Shown: positions 1 to 8,649, counted from the stretch's first letter. The stretch: DNA of 64,000 nt from Chitinophaga oryzae (GCF_012516375.2 NZ_CP051204.2:4092001-4156000), one strand, 5' to 3'. The notes: generated from the sequence alone by a model not told the origin. Translations and numbers: made by a program.

Positions 1-411
1 ACGGTGATTACCGGCGCGCTCAACGTGGCGCTGGAACTGATCCGCATCCCCGACGTGGAAGTAATACAACTCGGCGGTCAGCTCCGCACCAGCTCGTCGT
101 CCGTCACCGGACCCTATGCGGAAAAAATACTGGAAGACTTCTCCTGCAGTAAATTATTCCTCGGCGTGGACGGCATCGACCTCGGGTTCGGACTCACTAC
201 TTCCAATATTATGGAAGCGCACCTGAACCAGAAAATGATTGCCACCGTACAGAAAATCATCGTGCTGGCAGACTCCACTAAATTTGGTAAAAGAGGCTTC
301 GGACGCATCTGTGGCCTGGAAGACGTGGATGAAGTGATCACCGACACCGGCATTTCTCCCCACCTGGTGAAAGCCATGGAAGATATGGGTATCAAAGTGA
401 CAATTGTATAA
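1..411 (+). CDS. DeoR-family transcriptional regulator, C-terminal part (5' end outside window)
   Basis: The frame is open from the first base, so the gene starts upstream. About 136 residues remain. They match the sugar-phosphate sensing DeoRC domain of DeoR repressors, with the typical order VITGALNVA, then LGGQLR, FLGVDGID and VLADSTKFGK. The N-terminal winged helix is off the window. DeoR proteins repress sugar catabolic operons and are released by a phosphorylated sugar. The next gene, 58 bases on in the same direction, is a YhcH sugar-metabolism protein, which fits a shared sugar operon. The family call is firm; the effector cannot be read. Confidence 0.88.
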   Translation, partial: TVITGALNVALELIRIPDVEVIQLGGQLRTSSSSVTGPYAEKILEDFSCSKLFLGVDGIDLGFGLTTSNIMEAHLNQKMIATVQKIIVLADSTKFGKRGFGRICGLEDVDEVITDTGISPHLVKAMEDMGIKVTIV

Positions 412-469
412 ACACTTTCCCGTTTTTAAATATCTTTACAGCTTCATCTGTCTTATTCTAATCTATCAC

Positions 470-922
470 ATGGTTCTCGATACGATCAGCAACGCCCATC
501 TTTATTACGGCCTGGGCCCCCGTTTTGTAAAGGCTTTTGAGTACCTCGCCACTACAGATTTCCATGCACTGGAAAAAGGGAAGTATGCAATAGATGGCGA
601 CAACCTCTTCGCCATCGTCAATGAATACGATACCGTAGATCCTTCCGGTGAACAAATGGAATCACATAAAAAATACATCGATATACAATATATCGTGAAA
701 GGAGCAGAGCTGATCGGTCATGATTTTCTGCAGCAACAAACACCTTCCAAAGCATACAGCGAAACAGAAGATTACATGCTGTTCGCTGAAAAACCTGCTT
801 TCTTCACCCGCCTCGATCAGCATCACTTCGCCATCTTTTTTCCGACAGACCTGCACATGCCTAATCTCCGGATTGACCAGCCAGCAGCGGTAAAGAAAGT
901 GGTGATCAAACTGGCAGTTTAA
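470..922 (+). CDS. YhcH/YjgK/YiaL family protein (DUF386)
   Basis: A 150-residue cupin-like protein of the YhcH/YiaL family, often linked to sialic acid or other sugar catabolism and once called beta-galactosidase subunit beta. Seen: a central stretch with ESHKKYIDIQYIVKG and a C-terminal FFPTDLHMPN, both typical, with histidines likely to bind a metal. An in-frame ATG at 404 would add 22 hydrophobic residues and overlap the upstream DeoR gene; the ATG at 470 gives the usual family length and was chosen. The gene follows the DeoR regulator and ends just before an octamer palindrome. Confidence 0.85.
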   Translation: MVLDTISNAHLYYGLGPRFVKAFEYLATTDFHALEKGKYAIDGDNLFAIVNEYDTVDPSGEQMESHKKYIDIQYIVKGAELIGHDFLQQQTPSKAYSETEDYMLFAEKPAFFTRLDQHHFAIFFPTDLHMPNLRIDQPAAVKKVVIKLAV

Positions 923-924
923 TT

Positions 925-1013
925 ATTTCGTGATTTTTTGATTTACGATTTTTTGATTTTGGGAAAATAACAGGCCTTGTCAGCCAAATCAAAAAATCGT
1001 AAATCAAAAAATC
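925..1013. repeat. Octamer palindrome A between convergent genes
   Basis: Two arms (932-959 and 986-1013) are perfect 28-base inverted copies around a 26-base loop. The left arm is built of 8-base units starting with ATTT (ATTTCGTG, ATTTTTTG, a 7-base ATTTACG, ATTTTTTG, ATTTTGGG). It fills the gap between yhcH (+) and the DUF2809 gene (-), and the right arm touches the TAG stop of the DUF2809 gene. The position suggests a bidirectional transcription end. Confidence 0.85.
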
Positions 1014-1402
1014 TACAAATGGAAGAGGCGCTCTAGTACAAACCCCAGTGCTGCGGCGATCACCGTCCCCACAAGATAGCATACACAATCACTCCAGAGA
1101 AATCCATGTCCCAGTAATATGCCCAGCGGCGTGTTCCGCAGCTTCACTGCCCATTCCGCCTGGTATAGCTGTTGCAGTTCAATGGCGATACACACCAGGT
1201 AACTGATCAGGGAAACTTTAACGATAGACTTCACCGGATATAAAAAACGGAAGCCGAAAAAAATACAGGTGGCCGAAAAAACGTCGCCTCCATAGATACG
1301 GACAAGGGAAGGGAAGTACTGCGGGGCCCATCTGGTGGCTAGTCCAAGGGGTATGTTCAACATGATCAGTACAAAATACAGCCAGCGTTTCTTTGCTTTC
1401 AT
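1013..1402 (-). CDS. DUF2809 family membrane protein
   Basis: A 129-residue integral membrane protein with about four hydrophobic helices. The motif LGLATRWAPQYFPSLV followed by YGGDVFSA is the hallmark of DUF2809, a small family of unknown role that resembles VanZ-like proteins in size and layout. It starts at an ATG with MKAKKRW, a positive N-terminus before the first helix. It stands alone on the minus strand, convergent with yhcH. No function can be inferred. Confidence 0.8.
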   Translation of the reverse strand: MKAKKRWLYFVLIMLNIPLGLATRWAPQYFPSLVRIYGGDVFSATCIFFGFRFLYPVKSIVKVSLISYLVCIAIELQQLYQAEWAVKLRNTPLGILLGHGFLWSDCVCYLVGTVIAAALGFVLERLFHL

Positions 1403-1481
1403 GGGCTAAAAATAGAGGGACAAATATTGTATAAAAGTTTTATCATTACAAAATAATACGCTCATTTCTAATCCCAAATGT

Positions 1482-2141
1482 ATGGCCAGCTGGAAAAAAA
1501 TAACATTGTTTACCGCCCTGCCGCTGACGGCGCTTATTGGCGGGGCTTTGTGCCTCACCGGCACACCGGTAAAAAAAGCACCGCAACACCCCCCGGTTGC
1601 TGCACGCGCCGGCGACGTGATCTTTCAGGAATCTATGTCAGACCTCAGTACGGCCATTAAAGAGGCCACGCACTCAAAGTACAGCCATTGCGGTATCATC
1701 CTGCCGAAAGACGGGCAGTTATATGTGTATGAGGCCCTGCAGCCGGTACGTTACACCCCTTTGCAGCAATGGATTAACCGCGGCCGGAAAGGACATTATG
1801 TGATCAAACGGCTGAAGAATGCAGACAGCGTAGTAACGGCGGCGACTGTACGAAAAATGATAGACGCCGGAAAAAAATACAACGGCAAAAACTATGACTT
1901 TTACTTTGGGTGGTCTGATGAACGGATCTACTGTTCTGAACTGGTCTGGAAAATATACAGGGAAACGACAGGGCTGGAACTGGGTAAGCTGGAGCAGCTG
2001 AAGGATTTTGACCTGAGCAGCCCGGCTGTGAAGGAGCAGATGAAACAGATCTACGGTAACAATATCCCGTTGTCGGAACAGATCATCTCACCGGTAAGTA
2101 TGTTCAATTCTCCGCTGCTTACCACAGTGGAAGAAAAATAA
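1482..2141 (+). CDS. YiiX/YebB-like permuted papain-fold cysteine hydrolase
   Basis: A 219-residue protein with an N-terminal signal segment or membrane anchor (residues 7-27). The body carries the circularly permuted NlpC/P60-like signature of YiiX proteins: RAGDVIFQ, then SKYSHCGI with the presumed catalytic histidine, and later ERIYCSELVWK with the catalytic cysteine. Family members are thought to act as amidases or thioesterases on peptidoglycan or lipids; the substrate is not known. It is convergent with the mla operon, with only 14 bases between the stops. ATG 1482 is preferred because it gives a clean signal peptide. Confidence 0.85.
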   Translation: MASWKKITLFTALPLTALIGGALCLTGTPVKKAPQHPPVAARAGDVIFQESMSDLSTAIKEATHSKYSHCGIILPKDGQLYVYEALQPVRYTPLQQWINRGRKGHYVIKRLKNADSVVTAATVRKMIDAGKKYNGKNYDFYFGWSDERIYCSELVWKIYRETTGLELGKLEQLKDFDLSSPAVKEQMKQIYGNNIPLSEQIISPVSMFNSPLLTTVEEK

Positions 2142-2172
2142 AAAAGGTGCGGGGCTTATTGGCCCTGCACCT
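2139..2172 (-). terminator. Terminator of the mla operon overlapping the mlaD stop
   Basis: Arms 2145-2155 and 2162-2172 pair over 11 bases with one mismatch, and on the minus strand the hairpin is followed by a long T run. The mlaD stop codon (2156-2158) lies inside the six-base loop. Confidence 0.75.
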
Positions 2173-3184
2173 CATTTAATGCTTTCTCTTTGGCGGCCTG
2201 CTCTTTCTTCTCGCGTTTGGCCTGCTTTCTGAAATATCCTCTCAATAGGAAGTTATGTTTTAAGGCTTCCATATTCTGATCGAGTTTGGAGGAACTGGAT
2301 TCCAGGTTGGTGATAATTTTCTTCAGGGCTGCGGCAGACTCCTGGTCGTGCAGCAGCACGCCGGCAGGGGATTGGTCGCTGGTGAGGTTTTCGCTCACTG
2401 AAGCGCTGGCTTTTTTCAGGTCGGCTACCATGCCGTTGGCTTTCTGTGCGGCTTCTTCCATCTCGGTAACGGTAGAACGCAGCCGGCTGAATACCACGGT
2501 GTCGGTAATCAGGTTATTGGTCAGCGAGCCTTTGGACTGCAGCTTGGAGGCATAATCCGCCAGGCGGTCTGTCAGTCGTTGTGTATTGGCGGCGGTAGTC
2601 TTCAGGTTGTTCAGCGTAGCCTGTATATTGGTATAGGCGGAGTCGTCTTTCAGCAGTTTACCGATAGTGCCCTGGCCATCTGCAATGTTTTTGGTGATGG
2701 TTTTCAGGTTACCGGTGATCTCCACCAGGTTTTCGTTGTTGACCTGCAGCGTAGCCATAATATTGTCGGGGCTTAGCGCGGCTTCAGCTACGATCACATC
2801 GCCGTTTTCCACGGCAGGCGTGGTTTCGGTGCCGCCGAAAAGGACCACGATCTTGTTGCCCACCAGTCCGTCGGAGCCTACTTTGGCTTTTACATCTTTA
2901 TGGATAAACTGTCTTGAGCTTTTTTCGATGTTCATGATCACTTCAATCACGTTGTGTTGCACAAACGTGATCTTTTTAACGGTGCCTACTTTCACGCCGG
3001 AATACCAGACGTTGTTGCCGGCAGCCAGGCCATTGATGTCGTGAAACATGGCTTTAACACGGATGGAGGAAACAAAAGCTTTGCGTTGTCCGCCGAGGAA
3101 CAGTATCCCTACAGTAAAAATGATCAGTCCAACAAAAATGAAGACACCAACTATTACTGTTCGTTTGTTGCTTTCTTTAATCAT
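2156..3184 (-). CDS. mlaD: MlaD family protein (MCE domain), lipid transport substrate binder
   Basis: A 342-residue protein with one N-terminal membrane helix (residues about 10-29), an MCE domain (about 37-115, with MFHDINGLAAGNNVWYSGVKVG) and a long helical C-terminal region rich in coiled coil. MCE proteins bind phospholipid between the membranes and work with MlaE and MlaF. It is the last gene of the minus-strand operon mlaE-mlaF-mlaD, three bases after mlaF. The C-terminal end is very rich in Lys, Glu and Ala. The role in outer-membrane lipid asymmetry is inferred from the family. Confidence 0.9.
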   Translation of the reverse strand: MIKESNKRTVIVGVFIFVGLIIFTVGILFLGGQRKAFVSSIRVKAMFHDINGLAAGNNVWYSGVKVGTVKKITFVQHNVIEVIMNIEKSSRQFIHKDVKAKVGSDGLVGNKIVVLFGGTETTPAVENGDVIVAEAALSPDNIMATLQVNNENLVEITGNLKTITKNIADGQGTIGKLLKDDSAYTNIQATLNNLKTTAANTQRLTDRLADYASKLQSKGSLTNNLITDTVVFSRLRSTVTEMEEAAQKANGMVADLKKASASVSENLTSDQSPAGVLLHDQESAAALKKIITNLESSSSKLDQNMEALKHNFLLRGYFRKQAKREKKEQAAKEKALNEVQGQ

Positions 3185-3187
3185 AGC

Positions 3188-3961
3188 TTACTGTATGAAA
3201 TTGTATTGATAAAAACTTTGGATGAGTTCATTTTCTTTCTGAAACACTTCATCGAAGGAGCCCTGTGCCACAAATTGCCCTTCCTGCATTACCGCAATGC
3301 TGTCGCCGGTTTCCTTGGCGCACGTCAGGTCATGGGTAATGATGATGGAACTGGTATTGAACCGCCGTTGTACTTCGTTGATGAGGTTATTGATCTCAAT
3401 GCAGGTGATAGGGTCCAGTCCGGCCGTCGGTTCATCATACAGCATGATCTGCGGTTTCAGGATCAGCGTACGGGCGATACCGATACGTTTGCGCTGGCCG
3501 CCCGACAGTTCTGCGGGCAATTGATTGATAGCCTGTGAGAGCCCCACAGCGTCCAGCACGATGTCCACCATGCGGCGCACCTGGTCGTTGCTGATATGTT
3601 TATTGTTACGGCGCAGGGGAAAAGCGAGGTTTTCGCCGACGGTCATACTGTCGTACAGCGCAGCACTCTGAAAAGAGAAGCCCACCTGCATCCGCAATTC
3701 ACGAAGGTCAGCCTCGGTAAGGGAACTGATGTTTTTTCCCAGCACGTTCACCGTGCCGGAGTCAGGGTACAGCAGTCCGACGATGATTTTGATCAGCACG
3801 GACTTACCGGTACCGGAGCGTCCCAGTACCACTACGTTTTCGCCTTTATGAACGTCCAGGTTAATACCCCGTAATACGTGATTTGAACCGAAGGACTTAT
3901 AAAGGTCCCTGATCGAAATCACGACGTCGTTCATGTCTATTTCCGGGTTACGTTGTTTCAT
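3188..3961 (-). CDS. mlaF: ABC transporter ATP-binding protein, MlaF type
   Basis: A 257-residue ABC ATPase. Visible motifs: Walker A GRSGTGKS (47-54), Q-loop, signature LSGGQRKR (152-159) and Walker B IMLYDEP (172-178), followed by a switch histidine in ITHDL. The phrase LSGGQRKRIGIARTL is typical of MlaF/Ttg2A. It couples ATP hydrolysis to lipid movement through the MlaE permease. The gene sits one base downstream of mlaE and three bases upstream of mlaD, so the three are surely cotranscribed. Confidence 0.93.
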   Translation of the reverse strand: MKQRNPEIDMNDVVISIRDLYKSFGSNHVLRGINLDVHKGENVVVLGRSGTGKSVLIKIIVGLLYPDSGTVNVLGKNISSLTEADLRELRMQVGFSFQSAALYDSMTVGENLAFPLRRNNKHISNDQVRRMVDIVLDAVGLSQAINQLPAELSGGQRKRIGIARTLILKPQIMLYDEPTAGLDPITCIEINNLINEVQRRFNTSSIIITHDLTCAKETGDSIAVMQEGQFVAQGSFDEVFQKENELIQSFYQYNFIQ

Positions 3962-3962
3962 C

Positions 3963-4757
3963 CTACCTGATTGAGTTTACTACCTGAACAATGATTACTT
4001 CTTCTATAAAAATCAGGAACATGGAGATCACCACGGAGGTGTTGGCGGCTTTGCCCACGCCCTGTGTACCCTGGGAAGCGTTGTATCCCTGGTAACAGCT
4101 CACAATGCCGATCGTAAAGCCATATGCCATGGCTTTAAAGGTGGAAGCGAACAGGTCCAGGAAAGTAATATCGCTGAATGCCTTCAGGAAAAAGAAGGTC
4201 ATACTGGTCTGTTCGTTCATGTGTACATCAAGATAAGAACCCATCAGGCCCACGAGGGCCGTATATGCCATCAGTATCGGCAAACAAACGGTGGTGGCCA
4301 GCACGCGGGTTACCACCAGGTATTTGAACGGATTGATGGCAGATACTTCCATGGCGTCTATCTGTTCTGTTACCCGCATAGATCCAAGTTCCGCACCAAT
4401 ACTGGAGCCTACTTTACCGGCGCAGATCAATGCGGTTACCAGGGGGGCCAGCGCCCTCACGACGGCAATTGCTATCAGCGACGGAAGCCAGGAGGTGGCG
4501 CCAAACTCGGACAAGGATGGCCTTGACTGTTTGGTGAACACCAATCCGGTGATGAATCCTGTTAAACTAATGAGCGCCAGTGACTTATAACCAACCATAT
4601 AACATTGCCGTATAAACTCCCGGGTTTCAAAAGGGAACCTGAAAAGTTCCCGGAAAAACCGGGCTACGAAAAGAAAGGTGGTATGTACGCTGATGAAAAA
4701 GCGATCAACTCCGGGTGATATGACTGGTTTTTCTGGTTGTCCGTTGCTGGAATCCAT
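3963..4757 (-). CDS. mlaE: MlaE family ABC permease
   Basis: A 264-residue permease with five or six membrane helices. It contains the MlaE pattern FITGLVFTKQ, then VRALAPLVTALICAGKVGSSIGAELG and the coupling-helix stretch MRVTEQIDAMEVSAINPFKYLV, which is diagnostic. It is the first gene of the mla operon. About 50 extra N-terminal residues precede the first helix, as is common in Bacteroidota. It likely moves phospholipids across the inner membrane with MlaF and MlaD. Confidence 0.93.
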   Translation of the reverse strand: MDSSNGQPEKPVISPGVDRFFISVHTTFLFVARFFRELFRFPFETREFIRQCYMVGYKSLALISLTGFITGLVFTKQSRPSLSEFGATSWLPSLIAIAVVRALAPLVTALICAGKVGSSIGAELGSMRVTEQIDAMEVSAINPFKYLVVTRVLATTVCLPILMAYTALVGLMGSYLDVHMNEQTSMTFFFLKAFSDITFLDLFASTFKAMAYGFTIGIVSCYQGYNASQGTQGVGKAANTSVVISMFLIFIEEVIIVQVVNSIR

Positions 4758-5012
4758 TTGCCGATTTTTAACTACATGAAACTAAATCAGAGCCCAATAA
4801 TATTACAAAAAACGGTCTTTTTTGTTATTCGAAACACAACTTAATACACATATTTTCAGGCCCATAGCGTCTTAAGCGGGCGGAAACGGCAGTGGAGAAG
4901 GGCAGAGGGGGTAACGGGCAACGTTATACGTTTGGGGATTTTTTTCCGCTATTTGCCGGAAAGAAGCAGCAGCGGTCAACCACAATGGCCCGGGTTGACC
5001 GCCGTGCCGTCA

Positions 5013-5498
5013 TCAATGATGGTAATGGTAAAACACATCGTCTACTTTCATCCTCGGGAAAGTTGCCGGCAGCTGGTCGGCGGAAACTTCATCAAATCCT
5101 TTTTTCTCATAAAAGCGGCGGGCGGCATGGAGAAAATTCACCGTGCCCAGGTAAATGTCGTGAATGCCCCGCGTAGCGGCGTATTCCAGCAACGTGTCCA
5201 GCAATGCCGTAGCGATACCATGCTCTTTGCCCCTGTATTCCTTGCGGACAAACATCTTCCGGAGCGCGCCTCCGTCGGCCGCATAGGCGATGAGCGCAAT
5301 GGTGCCTACCAGGCGGTCGCCGTCAAAAGCACCCCAGAAACCGCCGCCGGTCTGATGGTAGTACTGCTCAATGTCCAGCAGGTCCTGCTGCTGCGACAGG
5401 TTTGTCGGCACGTTGAACTCCTGTTGCTGTATCGGCAGGATCAGATTGATCACTTCCTGCGAATAATCATTGCCAATCGGTTTATAGGTAATTGCCAT
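5013..5498 (-). CDS. GNAT family N-acetyltransferase
   Basis: A 161-residue GNAT protein. The acetyl-CoA loop is seen as VRKEYRGKEHGIATALL, followed by the GTVNFLHAARRFYEKKGF segment usual for the last strands. The substrate is unknown. An ATG eight codons upstream (5522) exists, but the promoter element lies there, so ATG 5498 was chosen. The gene is just downstream of a marR gene in the same direction, and a MarR-like inverted repeat sits in its promoter; control by that regulator is likely. Confidence 0.88.
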   Translation of the reverse strand: MAITYKPIGNDYSQEVINLILPIQQQEFNVPTNLSQQQDLLDIEQYYHQTGGGFWGAFDGDRLVGTIALIAYAADGGALRKMFVRKEYRGKEHGIATALLDTLLEYAATRGIHDIYLGTVNFLHAARRFYEKKGFDEVSADQLPATFPRMKVDDVFYHYHH

Positions 5499-5519
5499 GT
5501 GATTATTATTTGTTTTTTG

Positions 5520-5542
5520 CAAAGATATGTAGTTGACTACAT
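5520..5542 (-). promoter_or_regulatory. Promoter with MarR-type operator before the GNAT gene
   Basis: On the minus strand TATCTTTG (5520-5527) fits the -7 consensus TAnnTTTG. Immediately upstream is the inverted repeat ATGTAGT-TG-ACTACAT (5527-5542), with 7-base arms and a 2-base centre, the usual form of a MarR operator. It lies between the marR gene and the GNAT gene. Confidence 0.65.
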
Positions 5543-5590
5543 AAATGGAAAAATTTTTTAGTCACGTGGCAATAAAATTCGCCGGGGCCT

Positions 5591-6082
5591 TTAACCCCGG
5601 GACTTTTGCCGATGAATCTCTTCCGCTCTTTCAAAAAAGCTCTTTTCCCGGAACCGGGCTTCCACTTCATTGATAGCGTTCATGATATTGTTGGTGGAAT
5701 TGGTCAGATCGGTGAGGGCGGCGGTGATCAGTTCCCACACGGGTTTCATTTCAGTCACCAGCTGCTGGCCTTTTTCAGTGAGACTGATCATTCGTTTGCG
5801 GGTATCCGTTTGGTCTTTCCGGGAACGCACCAGCTTTTTGGCTTCCAGTTCTTTGAGCAGACTGATGGTAGACGGATGGGTATAGCCGATCTCATGTGCG
5901 ATTTCCACCACGCTCAGCGTTTCGTTGGCCGCGAGGCTGTACACGACAGGAAACCATTTGGGTTCAAAGTCGATACCGTGGGCTTTGTAAATCTGCTGGC
6001 CGTCTTTGCGCAGCAACTCGCCCAGGCGCTGCAGGCGCGTGGAAATAGCCAATATGCCGGATTGATCGATCGCATTAATCAT
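5591..6082 (-). CDS. MarR family winged-helix transcriptional regulator
   Basis: A 163-residue regulator with the MarR core: TLSVVEIAHEIGYTHPSTIS as the recognition region, LLKELEAKKLVRSRKD and the wing DTRKRMISLTEKG. The frame runs open far upstream, but ATG 6082 gives a normal MarR N-terminus. It precedes a GNAT gene by 92 bases and probably controls it and itself through the inverted repeat at 5527-5542. The ligand is unknown. Confidence 0.88.
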   Translation of the reverse strand: MINAIDQSGILAISTRLQRLGELLRKDGQQIYKAHGIDFEPKWFPVVYSLAANETLSVVEIAHEIGYTHPSTISLLKELEAKKLVRSRKDQTDTRKRMISLTEKGQQLVTEMKPVWELITAALTDLTNSTNNIMNAINEVEARFREKSFFERAEEIHRQKSRG

Positions 6083-6105
6083 ACAGCGAAAATAAGCAGA
6101 CACTT

Positions 6106-6879
6106 TTAAATGGCCGCAGATTCCTGTTGCAGGTGAAAACGGAAAGCCTGGGAACCGTCGCGGGCGGTGAGGATCGTCAGTTGCAGGGACTGTCCCGGCC
6201 CGGCGGGCAACGCCTCGGCGCTGTAAAAGGCATGTGCCCCCACGCGGTACCATGTACAGGTGCGGTTGTTTATAACACCCTGCAGCTGCTCGGTGATAAC
6301 GCCCCTGATGAAAGCCCGGTGGGTGATGCTTTTGAGGTAGTGCTGGTATCTTCTGACCATAAAACACAAACCGGCGCCGACTACGATGGCGGGCGGGGTC
6401 CAGCCCAGCAGCATGGCAGGGGTACTGAAGCGCTCGGGCATACCGATCACATAAAATAATACGAAAAGAATGAGCGCAAAGACCAGCGCCACCAGCCCGG
6501 TATCCTTCAGCAGGGAGGATCGTGCGGCTGTGAGTATCGGTTGTTCCTGCAAAACAGCAGGGTGGGCTTCATACCACACATGGGGCAACAGCCAGTTCTG
6601 TTCCCCGCTGCGGACGGTTTCCAGCCGGACCGGCTGATGTACCAGTCCTGTTACCCGCGTCAGCTGCGGCCATACGGCAGTGCCGTCGATGAGCAACAAC
6701 GGAAAGGCCTGTACGAACTGGCCATCTTCAAAATAATAACGGAGGGTATGGTTTTCGGTGAGTTCCAATCTCACCAGATGCCCGCTGCAGACAGTTTTTT
6801 CATACGTGCCCGGGATAATCTCCAGTTTTTTCAGCAGTTGAGCGTCGGCAGCAGACAACGGAACTTGTTTCTGTTGCAT
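6106..6879 (-). CDS. Uncharacterised two-helix membrane protein
   Basis: About 257 residues with a soluble N-terminal half, two hydrophobic helices in the middle (around LVALVFALILFVLFYVIG and AIVVGAGLCFMV) and a basic C-terminal half. No family was recognised. An alternative ATG at 6939 adds 20 residues rich in Arg, Pro and Asn that look unlike a coding start; ATG 6879 (MQQKQVPL) is preferred but not proven. It lies 23 bases upstream of the marR gene in the same direction, so cotranscription is possible. Confidence 0.6.
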   Translation of the reverse strand: MQQKQVPLSAADAQLLKKLEIIPGTYEKTVCSGHLVRLELTENHTLRYYFEDGQFVQAFPLLLIDGTAVWPQLTRVTGLVHQPVRLETVRSGEQNWLLPHVWYEAHPAVLQEQPILTAARSSLLKDTGLVALVFALILFVLFYVIGMPERFSTPAMLLGWTPPAIVVGAGLCFMVRRYQHYLKSITHRAFIRGVITEQLQGVINNRTCTWYRVGAHAFYSAEALPAGPGQSLQLTILTARDGSQAFRFHLQQESAAI

Positions 6880-7047
6880 CTGTTCATTGGAAGCGTTAGG
6901 TGGACAAATAGGATTTCTACGCTTTTGTAATAACAACAAAATACGGAAAAATATTATGAAATACAGACCTGCCTGACTGGTTATTTTTATGACAAGGACA
7001 GTTGGAGCATTTTATCGGTATAACGCTGCTGGCTGTACGCTTTTGGA

Positions 7048-7494
7048 TCAGCACTTCAGCGCTGGTTTGAGCCGGTATAACAAGGGCGTGACAGCATCTT
7101 TTAATTCCTGTATTTCATCGGGGGTAACGCCCAGGCTGTCTGCCAGGCGAAGTGGGATCTCTGCTGCCTGCTGCTCCAATGCTGCGCCCTGCGGTGTCAG
7201 CTGGATGTTGACAATCCGTTCATCTTCTTTACTGCGTACCCGTTTGACCAGCTTTTTGGTCTCCAATCGCTTCAGCAGCGGTGTTAAAGTGCCGGAATCC
7301 AGCATCAGCGTTTCTCCGAGATTTTTCACGTTCATGGACTGATGCTCCCACAGCAGCAACATCACCAGGTATTGCGGATAGGTGAGGTCCAGCTCACCCA
7401 GCAATGGCTGATAGTGGGAGGTGATCAGTCGCGATAAGGCGTATATCGGAAAACAAAGTTGATGGGAAAATTTGAGCTGTTTCAATGTTCGCAA
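7048..7494 (-). CDS. ohrR: OhrR, organic hydroperoxide-sensing MarR regulator (TTG start)
   Basis: A 148-residue MarR protein with the OhrR hallmark QLCFPIYALSR near the N-terminus: C14 lines up with the peroxide-sensing Cys15 of Bacillus OhrR. A second cysteine is the very last residue (C148); whether it forms a disulfide partner as in two-Cys OhrR is open. DNA-binding region: KNLGETLMLDSGTLTPLLKRLE. No ATG is available near the start; TTG 7494 places the sensing Cys correctly. It is the third gene of ohr-hsp31-ohrR, and an OhrR-type operator lies before ohr. Confidence 0.88.
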   Translation of the reverse strand: MRTLKQLKFSHQLCFPIYALSRLITSHYQPLLGELDLTYPQYLVMLLLWEHQSMNVKNLGETLMLDSGTLTPLLKRLETKKLVKRVRSKEDERIVNIQLTPQGAALEQQAAEIPLRLADSLGVTPDEIQELKDAVTPLLYRLKPALKC

Positions 7495-7509
7495 TTTAAC
7501 GACACAAAA

Positions 7510-8187
7510 CTACGCCAATGTTTCCAGTAAAATACGGGCTACTTCTTCGGAGGATGCCGGGTTCTGCCCGGTAATCAGCAATCCGTCCCGGATGGCATAG
7601 GAATGCCAGTCCTTCTCTTTGCTGTAAATACCGCCGTTCTTTTTCAGTTCGTCTTCCACGAGGAAAGGTACCACCTTCGTCAGCTGTACGGCCTCTTCTT
7701 CGGTGTTGCTGAACCCTGTAACTTCTTTGCCTTTTACCAGTGGCTCGCCGTTGGGAGCTTTCACTTTGTTTAATACGCCCGGTGCATGGCACACGAAGGC
7801 CACAGGTTTGTTCTGTTTGTAAAACGTTTCAATCAGTGTAATGGATACCGGGTCGCTGGCGAGGTCCCACAGCGGTCCGTGGCCGCCGGGATAAAAGACC
7901 GCGTCGTAGTCATCTGCAGTCACCTCATTGAGTTTGGCGGTATGCGCCAGTTTGTTTTGCAACGCTTTGTCTTCGTTGAACCGCTGCGTAGCCGGCGTCT
8001 GAAAATCCGGCAGCGCACTTTTCGGATCAATGGGCGGCTGTCCGCCCTTCGGCGAGGCGATGGTCACCTCAGCGCCGGCATCTGCCAGCGCATAGTAAGG
8101 GGCAGCAAATTCTTCTATCCAGAAGCCGGTCTTCTCCCCGGTGTTGCCCAGCGTATCATGGGAGGTAAGCACAATTAATACTTTCAT
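7510..8187 (-). CDS. DJ-1/PfpI family, Hsp31-like class I glutamine amidotransferase-fold protein
   Basis: A 225-residue protein of the ThiJ/DJ-1 superfamily, Hsp31/glyoxalase III-like branch. The nucleophile elbow is AFVCHAPGVL with C133 followed by H134; the upstream YPGGHGPLWDL loop and the FWIEEFAAPYY helix with the conserved Glu are present. Members detoxify methylglyoxal or act as chaperones under oxidative stress. Its place between ohr and ohrR, with gaps of 11 and 15 bases, shows it belongs to the peroxide-response operon. Confidence 0.88.
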   Translation of the reverse strand: MKVLIVLTSHDTLGNTGEKTGFWIEEFAAPYYALADAGAEVTIASPKGGQPPIDPKSALPDFQTPATQRFNEDKALQNKLAHTAKLNEVTADDYDAVFYPGGHGPLWDLASDPVSITLIETFYKQNKPVAFVCHAPGVLNKVKAPNGEPLVKGKEVTGFSNTEEEAVQLTKVVPFLVEDELKKNGGIYSKEKDWHSYAIRDGLLITGQNPASSEEVARILLETLA

Positions 8188-8198
8188 AAAAAAACAGT

Positions 8199-8624
8199 TT
8201 AAATCACTTCAAGGTCAACGGTAATATTACCACGGGTAGCCAGTGAATAAGGACATACCTGGTGCGCTTTTTCCACCAGCTCCTGTGCCACCTGCCGGTC
8301 TGTTCCCGGAATTTGTACCCGCAGCTTAACAGATAACCCATAACCGCCCGCATTGTTCTTGCCAAGGCTAACTTCTGCCGTAACGCTGGTGGTACCGGTC
8401 TGTACCCGCTGTGTCCGTATGACGAGGTTCAGTGCACTGTCAAAGCAGGCGGCATAACCAGCGGCAAATAGCTGCTCAGGGTTGGTATAAGCGCCACCCT
8501 GGCCGCCCATGGCTGTTGGTATCCTTACTTCGAGGTCCAGTACGCCGTCATTGGTGGCTACATGTCCGTTTCTGCCGCCGGTGGCAGTAGCTTGCGCTGT
8601 ATAAATGGTTTCTGTGATTGTCAT
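8199..8624 (-). CDS. ohr: Ohr, organic hydroperoxide resistance peroxidase
   Basis: A 141-residue Ohr/OsmC protein. Catalytic cysteines C60 (AAGYAACFDSAL) and C124 (HQVCPYS) are at the exact family positions, with the conserved Glu in the NPEQLF loop. It reduces organic and fatty acid hydroperoxides with lipoylated or thiol donors in the cytoplasm. ATG 8624 was chosen over an in-frame start at 8675, since the operator and -7 element lie between them. First gene of the ohr-hsp31-ohrR operon. Confidence 0.94.
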   Translation of the reverse strand: MTITETIYTAQATATGGRNGHVATNDGVLDLEVRIPTAMGGQGGAYTNPEQLFAAGYAACFDSALNLVIRTQRVQTGTTSVTAEVSLGKNNAGGYGLSVKLRVQIPGTDRQVAQELVEKAHQVCPYSLATRGNITVDLEVI

Positions 8625-8649
8625 TTTATTATATTTTAGTGGTGTAAAA

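Noticed and set aside
404..469. N-terminal extension of YhcH from the ATG at 404
   Set aside because: It overlaps the DeoR gene end, and the family starts at the ATG of 470.
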